In this document: positions 1 through 12,040 of the stretch, piece by piece
Numbering within the stretch: position 1 is the stretch's first letter
Layout: every line of letters begins with the position of its first letter
Source of the DNA: Paratinospora sagittata
Lineage: Eukaryota; Streptophyta; Magnoliopsida; Ranunculales; Menispermaceae
DNA length: 64,000 nucleotides
Direction: 5' to 3'
NCBI GenBank assembly: GCA_035771175.1
Contig: CM069593.1
Coordinates: forward strand, 3,714,461 to 3,778,460
Notes under the pieces: generated by a model
The model's database searches: none
What the model was told of the DNA's origin: nothing
The model's input: the letters and a program-made list of their open reading frames with translations, nothing else
Program-made: the position numbers and the translations under genes

Positions 1-899
1 ATGATTCTAACTAAGTAATATTCTCCTACATTTAGACATATTAAAATATATTAGTTCTAATCAAATATTTTATTAAAATATTAATTTGGAACTTCAATTT
101 ATAAGTTTTGGGGGTTTCTTATATTTTACAAGGCTGTATAATCTTTCTACCTACCCAACATTCGGTTGGGCGAATGACGGAGGTGCATAAGGTTCTATTA
201 TAAACCTCAATAAAATAAAAAATAATAAAATAATATATATATATATAATCTTCCCACTTAACAATAAATTAATGTTTTTAAGTTTTTAATTAAAATTTCC
301 TTCATTCCCTTTTGTTAGGCAGGGTTGTTAAATAGGGTTAATTATAATTAGGAAGGAATGAGATCATATCATATATAAGCTCATTTTTTTCTACTATAAG
401 GATGTAATTAAGGCCCATTAAATCTAATATTTTCTAATTCACCATCTTCTTGTGGATAAGCTTAGATTGAACCCCGACCACAACATTTGGAACTGACTCT
501 TCCATCTTTACATCCTCATGTTATATGACGAAAAATCATTAAAAAGGTATATATATATATATATATATTAAAGATGATGCCAACCACATACCCTCCCATC
601 TATAAAGAAATTGCAATATATGGTGTCAAGTGGAGCACCAAGAGCAAAATGGCAATCTAATCATCTCCAATCATCTTTATATATATATATATATGATATG
701 GTACGTCATATATATAATTTATGCCATGTTCATATTTTTGACAAAATCTCCCACCATATATGGAGACCGACTAAGAAAGGCCTCGTTAATTAAATGATGA
801 TGTTGAGAATATTTCAAAGGGTGGACATGGTGTTTTGGTGGGTACCCTTAATTTGTAAGGGCTTGTGATTGGCCTAAAGAAAAGAGATTAAGGAAGATA

Positions 900-1109
900 G
901 GCCTTGTTTGGTTACACGATTCAGTAGCGGTGCGGCTAAGATTTAGCAAAATACAGTAATTAGGAGGTTTGGGCAACCCATGTTTCCAACGATGAAACAT
1001 GATTTTTTGTGTTTTAACAAAGAACCTTCTCACCAGTTTCTTCGATTGACAATTGTATTTGAGAAAAGTATTTCTCGCTCCAATCCCAGAAGTTGTCCCA
1101 AACAAAGCC
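900..1109. mobile_element. Short terminal-inverted-repeat element, Tourist-like MITE candidate
   Basis: The ends read GGCCTTGTTTGG and, on the other strand, GGCTTTGTTTGG, an inverted repeat of about 12 bp with one mismatch. The element is 210 bp with no coding capacity. The trinucleotide ATA lies directly outside both ends, which would fit the 3-bp target duplication of PIF/Harbinger elements, although TTA/TAA is the usual target. The superfamily is inferred from terminus style and length only. Confidence 0.55.
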
Positions 1110-1485
1110 ATAATAGAAACATATATAAAATGTAAAGTAATAATATTTCGATGCTAACATAAAATTTAACGCTGCTATCTATATTTATTGAATATGAAAA
1201 AAGTCATGCAATATATGAATGGTCTTTGTATCCTTCTTTCAACATTTTTTTGGGACGAATTGTGGGAAAGATAAATGGGAGAAGTAGGGCAGGGTTTGAT
1301 GAAAGTGCCAAGTTTTGATGGGCATGCTTTTGTCATGTAGCTTCATGTTGAAAACAAGAGATGGTGTCTACCTTCTTCATGTCTCTCTTTTAGTGAAGTA
1401 GGAGGACCATATATATATAAGAGCTCCACTATATGATTTTGGGAGAATTGTAAAAAAGGAATGGCCATGATAATAATGATGATGT

Positions 1486-1533
1486 GGTGATGGTGATGGT
1501 GATGGTGATGGTGATGGTGATGGTGATGGTGAT
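1486..1533. repeat. GGTGAT hexamer microsatellite
   Basis: About eight uninterrupted copies of the hexamer GGTGAT in noncoding DNA, preceded by irregular GAT repeats. It is likely to vary in length between individuals. Confidence 0.9.
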
Positions 1534-4485
1534 ATTAGTAAGTGTGATGCTAAATAATATTAGGTGATCTTTTTAGGATATTTTCTTCCATTTTTTTTGT
1601 CTGCATGTCAGGTGAGTTTAGGGTAATTAATTGGTTTTTATCTCTAAAATTTTCTAGTTCTATGGTAATTAAGTGCTACTCGTTTTCTGATTTTTTTTTA
1701 TTTTTTTATATTTTAAAGTACTAAAATAGCACAAGATATGTACTCAAATTTATATTTAACTTGATGTGACAGTACACCACATCACATCATCATCAAAGAG
1801 AAAAAATAAAAGAAAAAAGAAATACCCTTCACTTATTATATACCACATCAGCATGAGTATTCAATTTTTGATATAATTTTTAGGTCGTCAAAGCATTTCT
1901 CTTTCTTTTTTAGTTGGCATGCATAGTAATTAATTTGTATTTTTTTTATTTGACATGAAAAATGGGTATAAGAAAGATTTGACCCTATATCTAGTAGGAA
2001 ATATTATGCCCATGGACGTACACACATCTAAAAAATGCTTTATGTCTGGGCTAAAGCATAGTAACTAATTTACTAATGTAATATTAATGAGATGAAGTAA
2101 TAACAATTTATATAGTATTTGATAGCTCTACTTGAAGTTTTTTTTTTTTAAGTACAATCACCAAACAAACCCTTTACAGTAAGAAAGAAAATAAGGTTTG
2201 AATCCCAAAGACTCCTATTTGACCACTTATTGAATATTTCTGTCAAAAAAATGTTGATGATGTTTATAATCAATAAAATGATTTATCTAATGCTTCCAAG
2301 TTGCTAAAGCTAATCAAAATATTATATATATATATACATACAAATGAAAGACATCAAATTAAAGTTTATTGAGGATTCATGTGATGAAGATTTTAAGAGG
2401 GGTCTTTCAGTCAGCTATTTTTATTGATAACATGCCAAATGAACTTTATTTTTTCAATACGATTGGTAAAGCTTCTTTAAATTAAAGAGATAATCTTAAA
2501 GAAGCTAAGCTGCCAAGAAAAAGATACAAAATTAAGATTTATGGACCTCATTTAGAGAAAAATATATTATATAGAAAAATATTTTATTTGTCATTTTTTG
2601 ATATTTGCACTCAGCTCTCTTGAATATTTTGGGAATACGCGTGTATTACACAATATTCTCAAATACATGCGGATTCCTAAAATATCTAATGAAAACTGAG
2701 TGTCAGAGTCGAAAAATGACGTTAGCATCTAACGAATATATACCGTTACTCTATTATATATCCTCGCATATATATGTGTATATATTACATATGTTGTTGT
2801 CTTGTAGTTCTTTCTCATGACCTAAAAAATTCAGATAAAAATATATAAACATCAGTCAATAAAGCACCCTAATGACAACTCCTTTGTATACATTAAAGAC
2901 CTTTTCCTTTTTCTTTTTTTCCGGTCTCTTAACATGTCTTTTATAAAAACATATATTTCCTTCCTTGTGATAAAAGACCTCCAAGATTGAGATCTTGATG
3001 TCATGTTGGTCAAAAGCCTAGTTCTAAGATTAAGTACATTCTTTTTTTTTTCTGGAGACATTATATGGGTCTTTATGTTCAATCAATGGTCATTCAAAAG
3101 TATAATTTATAACTCTCTCTCCTTTTTAATCATAGGCTAATTGAGCTGATTTTATTATAATATTAGTGAAAAGAAAAATGCATTGAACTTTTTCTCTATT
3201 AAAAGTTCAATTTTCAATCAAAAAGAGCTTGATTCATGTTAAATATTGTAATCTTTAAGGAATATTACATAAGATATTTATTCAATTTTCTTGGTAATGC
3301 ATGAAGAAGAGTCAAAGTTCCAAAGGCTTCTCTATTTTATTCACTTTAGTAATATTAATTATAAAAAAATAATAATACACTTTTCTATTTAAAAATAGTA
3401 TATGAACTTGTCTCTTATCAATTTCTTTTAAGAAATGATCTTTTTTGTTAAAAAAATAAATAAAAGGGAATCAAAATAAAGGGATTAGATAAAAAAAAAA
3501 AAAAAAAACAACACCACTCCAAGACAAGCAAACACTACAACTGGAATTGCAATATATCTCTCTTTTAATGCAAGTACATTTTGTATGAAAATAAAGAGTT
3601 AGAGATCATATTTTTTATTCCTATCCAACACTTATAAAAATAAAAAAAAACTTGGAAAAGATACTTAAATGTGAGTACTTTTTTCAAGATAATGTATGTC
3701 TAAACTTTGGCTGTTTATATAGATGACATTCCAGACAAGTAGGTACCTTTTTAACATGACCCTTTGGTACTTCAATTAATTAATGTGTTCTTTTGATCTC
3801 TTTTGTGAGGCACTTGCAAAGGTTTTTTTTTATAATGAAGAACCACCCACTTTTTAATGATAATGTCAAAAGATATTACCTACCCAAAAATAAAAAAGAA
3901 ATGTAATGTTATATGTACATTGGGTGCCAACGTCATTTCTCGACTTTGACAAGTAGCCTCTTCTGAATATTAGAATATTGCGTAATACACATGCATTTTC
4001 AAAACATGTAAAGGAACTGGGTACGTAGTAGCGGAAAATGGTATTAACACCCGACATATATAAAATAATTTTCAAAAAAAAAAAAATGTCAAATTCTATA
4101 TGAACCTCAAATATGTTTTATTTTGAGATTTTGAAACGCATATAATTGTGAAATGGGTTTGTGGGCTTTGGCCCTGATCGCCAAGCTTATGAATGACAAT
4201 TATCTATAGTAGGCATATAATGGAGTTATGAAGGGCATAATACTATTTTTTTTTTTGAAATAACTATTTTTATAGTGCTCCTATTATTATGAAAACTAGC
4301 TTCTAAATATACCCACCAGATACACTTAGTTCTACCAACATCATTAAAAATTTATTAAATAAATGAAAAGAGTATGTATTTAGTGGATACATTTAGAATG
4401 ACCAATAATTTATTAAAAAGTTCTTTTTCACCCCTAAAAACCAATACATGTTTGTCTATTTTTTATATTATGAGCCTAGCTTCAT

Positions 4486-4489
<4 letters not shown>

Positions 4490-4521
<32 letters not shown>
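4490..4521. repeat. TA dinucleotide microsatellite
   Basis: An uninterrupted AT/TA run of roughly 32 bp in intergenic DNA. Nothing suggests a function. Confidence 0.85.
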
Positions 4522-4526
<5 letters not shown>

Positions 4527-5340
4527 TCTCTATTTATATTGTTTTAAATCTTCCACTTTCTCTATCATTACCGTAGTATTATGATTCTTATCATTTGAGC
4601 CTGGCCTACTTATAATTAAAATTTTCATTTTAAAAAAATAGAATAAGGATTAATACGCCAGCTTAGAAATTGAATATCTCAAATCCACGACATTACATGG
4701 GTCTTGAGTTCAAATAGTAAAAGAACAACAATTTTTCAAATCACATGTCACAACGGACGCTTGCACAAAGTTCGTAAAAACTATGTCAGTGTAAGGTACG
4801 AATTGAATGAAAGATACAAATTTTCAAACTCGGCTTGGGATGGTCATTGTAGTCCCACCCTGTTGGTGTAGGAATTAATGGGTTCAAGAACTAAGCCTGA
4901 TACCCTAAGGAGGTAAATATTGCATGTTTGTATCATCTCTATATATTAATAAAAAATAAAAATAAAAAAATTCTGAATCATCGAATTTACCTGATACACA
5001 ATTCTTGCCCGTAGAGTCATATATCCCAATACTAACAGGATAAACACGGTCATACAAAATAATAATAATGAAATTGGAGTTTTACTCACTCACTCTGCAT
5101 TCAAACATTGTAGTAATTCCTTGCTCCTGACCAGATCATTTCCATTTGACATAAGGGTACATTTAAATCATAAAAATAAAACGATTCCAACTAAGCTAAT
5201 CAACAAATTTAAGCAAAAACTAGGACAAAATTGCATATTCTAGTTTCTGATATACTGTTAAGGCAATTGAAGAATAAGAACCAAACTCTTTGGTAAAGGG
5301 GCATTACAATAACAAACTCACTCATTGATTGAGGAAGTGC

Positions 5341-8300
5341 TCATTTCTCTTTTCTTGCTAGAGACTCTCCCTTGTATTCACTACCAGCAGTGACAACATA
5401 ACCCAATCCAACCTGAATCATGAAAAATACAAAAAAATACAAAAAAAATGAAATGTTGAAAGCTTGTATGAAAGGAGAGGGAATTCGAGATATAAACTAC
5501 CTGACAATCCTTCAAAACCACGCGGTCTTGAAGCTGAACATTGCTGCAAATAACAGAACCTTGGATCGAGCACCCATCTCCAACAGTTACATGGTTCATT
5601 ACAACTGAATTAACAATCTGTTGAAAACGGGAAAAACAAATGATTCAGAATGAAACACTTAAATATGATCAATATTTTTTTGAGAAATTAGATATTTTAT
5701 TAGCATACCTTTACATTGGAACCAATCCTACAATGCCGACCAACGACTGATCTTTTGATGCTACATTTGTCACCAAGTTGTGAACCTTCCCCAAGCATGC
5801 ATTGCGGTCCAACCTGAAACAATCAAATCATGTTATAAATGACCATATTAGACAAAACTTATGCAAAATCAGGAATTAACTTAAGAGATTGGTATATCCG
5901 CAAAAAAAAAAAAAAAGAACAAACAAAAACAAAACTCTTTAAAGCATCAACATCGGGGATAAGATTATACAACGTGTTAGTTATATGATAAGCAAATCCA
6001 ATATCAAGGCCAAGGAATAACTAAGCAAGTTCCAAGCAAAGTAACTCACAGTTGTTTTCGAGCCAAGCTCCGCTGATGGATGGATAACATTGTTATGGGA
6101 AGAAAAAGAATACCCAGATAGATGACTTGCCTCTCCTATTACCTGGCTCATAAATGTGAACAAAAATCAGCTTTGTCAGATTAGTCAAGGGCATAAACCC
6201 ATTCAAGAAAAAATCTGGCATATTTAAGTTCTCACATCTCGATTTATATCACTAAAAGCTTGAATGGTATTCAAGCGTGCACAATACTTGTTTTTTTCAG
6301 CAATGTAAACACAGCATTTGTGTGTACTTGGAGCTGGAGAACCATTGGGCCATGAAGCACAAAGGTTGCTGTGAAAGCTATGGGTGGTTGTCTTAGTAAA
6401 ATGCTCGCACCATGACTGGTTGTTCCTGATAGCAACTTTCTCGTTACCGTTTTCTTCTGTTTGCTGTGGGCCATTAGGCAATACTTGTGATCGCTGAAGT
6501 TCATCAAAGATTAGAACGCAAGTTAATAGCGTGAGAAAAGAAAGGAACTAAACTATTACTTTGAGGAGATTGTTTAACAAACCAGTTGAGTCCGGACAAG
6601 GTAAGGCAATACATCCTGCTTTATGCTTTGAAATGTTAACTTCTGATCCAGAACCTCTTGCAGAATGGACCTGATATGTTAATAACAATATCAGGTGTCA
6701 AGATAGAGCATATTAACTTCAAAATTTTTGTTAAGAGAAGCAAAACTATCATTAGAGGTACTCACCTCTTAAATGCATAAAGATGAGCATCCATAAGATC
6801 TGATCGGATTTCCATCTATATAACCAAAATAAGAACTGTGAGAAAAGGGCATTAGAATCTGTAATCTAATGTATTTTGCAGGAGGCACCATAAACTAATG
6901 AAATCTAATAGAACTATAGTAGGGTCTATGAAAGAAGTATCAAGACAATTTTCAGTTTCAACGCTTTCAGATGCTTAATTGAATATCTACATCTTTGACG
7001 CAGCTCTGGGTTTAGATTATTCTTGATGTTTAACTACTTTAATTCAATTTCAGAAAGGAATTCCCTGGTTTAGATGACTTCCCCTTAAAAGTTCTCCATT
7101 GGAATGGAATAACAACCTCATAACATTCAATTGAAGCAGAAGTAAGAACCACAGTGAGGATAACTATAGAGGACCTTAAGCTTATAAATGAATAATTGTG
7201 CAGTAAGCAAGTCAAAAAGAGAGATTAGAGTACGAGCTTTAGATTCATAACTGAGAAAATAAACAGTTTAAGAGAATCCTTCCCTGACTGAATATGTAAA
7301 TAACTTACGTACTTTAACTTTGAAACTAATTCCATATTTATTGCAACTCATACCTTACCAACAGCTTGAAGTATGCTCTTTTGTACTCGTATATCTTTCT
7401 CAACCTCTGCCCCTATCAAGATTCATCAGAGAAAAAAAAAAAAAAGATTCCATAACATTACATTAGATCAAAGAAAGCTGTGTCACACTAAGTTATAACC
7501 TTTCTATTAACAAACCTGTTGCTACAAATAATAAGAATTGTCTAGTAGCATCCAGCCCTATGATATTGTATCGCCTTGCTTTCTTGGCCTTGTCTTTTCC
7601 ACCAGAAGATCCTGTGTCTGATGGTCCACTGACAGGAGCGCCGCATAGAAGAGAAGTCACTGCAGCATCGTGTCTTCTATGAGCAGCTGCAACAGCTCCA
7701 GGAGGCACATCACAAACAAGATCCCCACTGACAACCTACAGAAAACGGGGATAATAAATAGATCGCTATCAATGAATAAATAGTTTTAAATTTACATTCT
7801 GCTATAGAGAAGCGGATCTTGCCAAGATATCTTTTGCAGTAAGGTAGTGGGCAATAGCGCGAAGAGCACCAGCAGTTCCAACGTCCTCAGGGACAGCAGC
7901 CACCTACAAGAGTTAAATAATCATGACTTAGATGGTGTAATGCAAGATAATACAGTATAGTTTTTAGAATCAACATTACGAGTGTCAGAAAAAGCCTTGT
8001 GTGAACAAATTCCCAAAATAATATAAGATATGAACCCAGTAAAGAAAATTGACTCGAAGCATATAAGGTAGAAATTCATAAAAGGTTGATTTCATGCAAA
8101 AGCCAAAAGGCAAGAGTTTCTTCTTGCATTACATCAACGATGTTGGTGGAAAGTACCTTCTAGGATCAAGACAATATTCTATATAGAAATAAAGCTTCAA
8201 AAATAGCGATTAGAAATCTCAATTTTATTTTATTTTTTTATAAAAGAAACAGAAAAGAACACAAAAGATGTTGGTGGCAAGTCTCCAAGGTTTATCCCAT

Positions 8301-9689
8301 ACTCCCATGTCCAAAATCTATATTGATTTCCTCTTTTTCACTTGAAGGATAATTAAAAAAAAAAACAAGGGTTGGCCAGTGGTTTATCATAACCAACCAT
8401 GTGAAAGCACCATTACTTCTACTCACAAGCAACAGAACTGAGCAAGCCATCAGCTCATTTTCTCCATTGAATCAAGGCACATTGTACGATCAAGAATGGA
8501 CTCAAAGACTAAGAGGATACATATCCCTTCAACTAATGGTTTATAACCAAGACTCCTTGAAAGATGTAATCTGACCATTTCAAGCAATATGGAGGACCTT
8601 AAACTACCAATTTAACCAACGCCAATGATCATTCAAGAAGATGTCAAAAGAAATTACACTATCTCAACTCAAATCAACTAAGCTCTTTAGCAATTACAGA
8701 GCACCTAATGAATCTACTTCCTCCTCCCATTCTATCAAGACTAAGTCGACATTTAACTTACAAGTAGTTACATCATTCTTAAGTATCTCTGTCTAAGTTA
8801 TTATAAGTCTTTCACTACATCTATCATTACTATGTATCATTAATAGGTCACTCTTCCTAACTGGCGCATCCAAAGGCTTTTGTTGTATGTGTCCAAAACA
8901 CCTTAACCAATTTTCTCTCATTTTATCTCCAATTGAGGCTACTCCTACAATTCCAAGAATATGCGCATTCATCTTTTAATATTTTACCACAGATCCATGT
9001 TATAACATTCATATTTCCATATGTTTCTTAGTGCCCAACAAAAGGAATTATACCATCTGAAGGTAAATATCACTAGAATGATTGGTTCAAGAAGTTGAGA
9101 GGCTTCAATAATAATCACTATCATGGGAGCTTCAGAAAGCTCAAGATGAAATTAAAAACAGGGGTGCTTTTCTCAATTCTTAGGTCATATGCACAAAATT
9201 AGGAAAACCCAAATCCAGCCCATTCCTCCAAACTTGCAAAAATCATTCGCTCCAAGATTTTACTCTAAATAACTCATTATCTCGACCCATTTTCTTGTCT
9301 CAATAGTTGATTTTTTCTAAAAATATAGAAATCGAAAGAATCAAAATCGTACCTCAACATGAAGGCGATCGACATAAGCTCCTGAAATCCAACTTCCGAC
9401 TTGAAGCGCAGCATCTTCGCCTTCAACAACCTGAATCAATCACACCAAAATCAACAAAAAATATTCGAAAATTTCGTCAAGAAGATTGAATTAAACCAAA
9501 AAAAATTGGGGAAGAAAAGAGAGATACAACGATGAGGTCTTTGAGATGACTGGATTCCAAGAGGTCAAGAACGTAGGAGAGAACTGGACGGTTAGCTACG
9601 GGAAGAAGAGGTTTGGGAACGTCGTTGGAGACCAGAGGAACCAGCTTCTTCGAAGTGCCGCCCGCCAACACCACCACTTGGAAATCCAT
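5341..9689 (-). CDS. eIF2B-gamma: Translation initiation factor eIF2B, gamma subunit
   Basis: Catalytic-subcomplex subunit of eIF2B, the cytosolic guanine-nucleotide exchange factor that recharges eIF2 with GTP. Twelve exons join in frame to 460 aa: 9528-9689, 9353-9430, 7823-7903, 7516-7735, 7354-7412, 6766-6815, 6583-6670, 6236-6493, 6050-6142, 5709-5813, 5501-5617, 5341-5412. The N-terminus MDFQVVVLAGG is the nucleotidyltransferase-like fold (about 1-230). Residues from about 350 on (HPSAELG, VGPQCMLGEG, IGSNVK, VGDGCSIQGS) form the left-handed beta-helix of hexapeptide repeats. The length fits the plant family (about 450 aa). Intron 3 has a GC donor (7821-7822); the other introns are GT-AG. 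Intron 2 (7904-9352) is large and carries an RTE fragment. The start is the first ATG of the conserved N-terminus. Confident from family resemblance and intact splicing. Confidence 0.95.
8690..8990 (-). mobile_element. RTE-type LINE, 3'-terminal fragment in an eIF2B gamma intron
   Basis: Read on the minus strand, the stretch encodes a decayed version of the C-terminal end of plant RTE (BovB-like) retrotransposon proteins: KMRENWLRCFGHIQ followed by KPLDAPVRKS, then a region resembling the terminal RKD...LALDR.EWR..IHVADP block. Stops and frameshifts interrupt it. It lies entirely inside intron 2 of the eIF2B gamma gene, in the same orientation as the host gene. Confidence 0.8.
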
Positions 9690-12040
9690 TTTCTTCTTCA
9701 ACTCTCTTGTCTTGCTTCCTCTCTCCCTCAACACTGTTGTTTCTTCCTACCTCTTTTGCCTTTTTCATTAATTTTTGTACTAGCTTTGAACTTTCAATTT
9801 TTTTATTTTTTTTTTAAAAGGGATCATTTTTTGACTATTTTTTAGTTATTAACTTCTTTTAATTATGCTTACATTGAATCTTGTACACGTTATAAGATAT
9901 TATCTTTTTTACTGATCTTTAAATTGGGTCATCTGGCTTCGGGTACCTTCGCAACACGTATCATATAACATATAGTCAATGTGAAACTAATATTTAAAAT
10001 TAAACCCGCTAACAATATATTCAGTACAAAGACCTTAGTTGCCCGTAGAGATAAATCTAGTAGTAGACAATAATTAAATAAACTATAATTTTTAAATTTT
10101 AAATTTAATCTATGAATGCCAATCTTACAATTTGTAGGAAGCTTGTACTATTATACCATGTAATAAATTTGAAGTTTTAAGATTGCATTTAATTCGTGAT
10201 TTGAAAACAATAATACATTTTAAAAAATAAATTTAAAAAATAATGTTTTATCGTTTCTTAAAAACAACATATATTTTTTGTAAATTTCCTAAACTAAAAA
10301 AAAAACTCAATAAAAATAAGAAAATTTTACATTAACACATTCATCAAAATAAGCTAAATTCACAACCCCCACTTCCTTTTTTTTCCTATTTATTGGAATC
10401 CACACCATTACAAACACACACACCCCACCAAAATACACAAAATTCACTGGTAAATAAGAACTCAAAAAGTAGTGAACAAGGGCTTCCAAATCAATAATCA
10501 GTGATCTTTTTACATCTCAGATAAGCACTGCCAACTACATTATTTCCAAGCTATAACATGTGCAAAACAAAGCACAACCAGTTGCTCTTGCCAAAGAACT
10601 TGTGAACCAGTGAAAAAAACCGAACATTGTGCTCTAAGAATTTCCTGCAGTTGGAAATTCTTCATGATCAGTCACTGGAAACTTTAATTATCTTCAACAG
10701 CCTTCCGTCATCTGCCGCAATAGTTGCTCTATAGAATCTCCTGCATATTCACAAAAATCAGTTCAAGACTCTGCAATAATAAATATGCTTGGCATGTCAG
10801 AAAACAAAAAACAAAAGGATGTAGATGATGATGATTCAATAAATAACAATCATATTACGTCATAGAAGTGCACAAAGATCCATTTCAACATCTGTGTTCC
10901 TACATGGAATTCTAACAATACATCTATGTAGTTCTTCGTTTGACAGGTTAACTCTTAAGAAATGTCACAGAAGTTTGAAGTTATTGAAAGTTCAGATAAA
11001 TCCTTTCTGCTACCTGTATTTTTGAGATAGAACCTGTTTGTGATGTTTCTTTACATTTGGAATGAAAAATTTAGCAAATAAAAGCTAATAAAAATCTATC
11101 AAAGATAGAAACATCGAGCCTTTCCATTTTGAAGTTCAGCAATCTCTGGGAATGCCCAGTTTCTGCATTGAAAAACAGATAGCCAAATGTGATGACAAGA
11201 TAGATATACGGCAGAAGCTCGAGAGAGACGGGGAGAGGATCAAGAAAAAGAGAGGAAACAAAAATCAAAAAGTATTACAGATAATTGAGAAGAAACTAAG
11301 CAAATGGAGGATATTAAGACCTGATATTATTCACCAATCTTTAAAAGGACTAAGCCAAGACAAGATTTATATGACATAAATGCATCCAGGATCTAATAGA
11401 TTTAGCTAAACTTAAGCAAAAATAATAGTATTGGGTCAAAACTCCAACGAACTCTACATAAATAATCGACACATCTTTCTACAGGAATTCTATGTCCTAA
11501 ACAGCAAAGCTGTGAAAGAGTTTCCGATTCTGCCCTACACATAAGCCAGCAACAAGAAGAAACAATAATGCTACTAAGAGAAAATCCATAGAAAAAAAAA
11601 AAATTAAGATTTCTGTAATCGAAGGCCCAGGTTATCCAAAGATGAATGGAATGAATCATGATCAATGCAATTTCCATTTGAAACACTCACTAAAATTATG
11701 AATAAAAGACAAAATAGAAACTGAAAACAGTGGTACAAAATTGTTTCCTCCGGACATATCGGAATTCGGAAACCAGCTTCAGCTTATAACCCTGTCAGAT
11801 ATCTACAAAATTAATCTCTTTTAGGCACCTGATGCCATTCTACTTATCTAAAATAGTAAATCATCTCAATTTGGTCCAGTTCAAACCTATAAATTACAAC
11901 TGAAAAATGCAGAAGCAAGATTACAGATGATAAAGAGAGAGAGAGAGAGATGGAGCAAAAGAGATTCCATTTAAAATTAAATGGTGAGAGAGTAACGATA
12001 GAGCTAACTCATGGTAAAAAGTAGCATGCTCTCAGCTTTC
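9690..12040. other. Intergenic region between eIF2B gamma and SEC15A
   Basis: It holds the eIF2B gamma 5' leader and promoter (from 9690) and the SEC15A 3' untranslated region (just below 12041). The middle is AT-rich with a GA run at 11936-11950. One exon-like island on the minus strand around 10670-10742 has an acceptor-like CAG and could encode about 15-25 residues, but I found no partner exons. A 30-codon hydrophobic frame near 11500-11592 (minus) is likewise unsupported. Confidence 0.6.

Larger units (their letters stand above)
1..5340. other. AT-rich intergenic region without a supported gene
   Basis: No reading frame here has a recognisable protein or a credible splice structure; the open frames are short and follow AT-rich sequence. 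It holds a MITE candidate (900-1109), a GGTGAT hexamer array (1486-1533), a TA dinucleotide run (about 4490-4521), several poly-A/T tracts, and two diverged sequences in inverted orientation (about 2610-2745 and 3905-4045). The right edge is the 3' flank of the eIF2B gamma gene, whose stop codon is at 5341. Confidence 0.7.

Noticed and set aside
1486..1533. Hexamer array considered as a CRISPR-like or regulatory repeat array
   Set aside because: The units are contiguous, without spacers, in a plant nuclear sequence; it is a simple microsatellite.
10670..10742. Exon-like island (minus) with acceptor CAG and a short open frame ending at a stop
   Set aside because: No upstream exons could be joined to it, and more than one frame is open. 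It may be part of a non-coding transcript or chance.
11503..11592. 30-codon frame on the minus strand starting MDFLLVALLFLLVAG, looking like a signal or TM peptide
   Set aside because: It is too short, lies in or beyond the SEC15A 3' flank, and has no family I recognise. T-rich minus-strand DNA easily yields hydrophobic frames.
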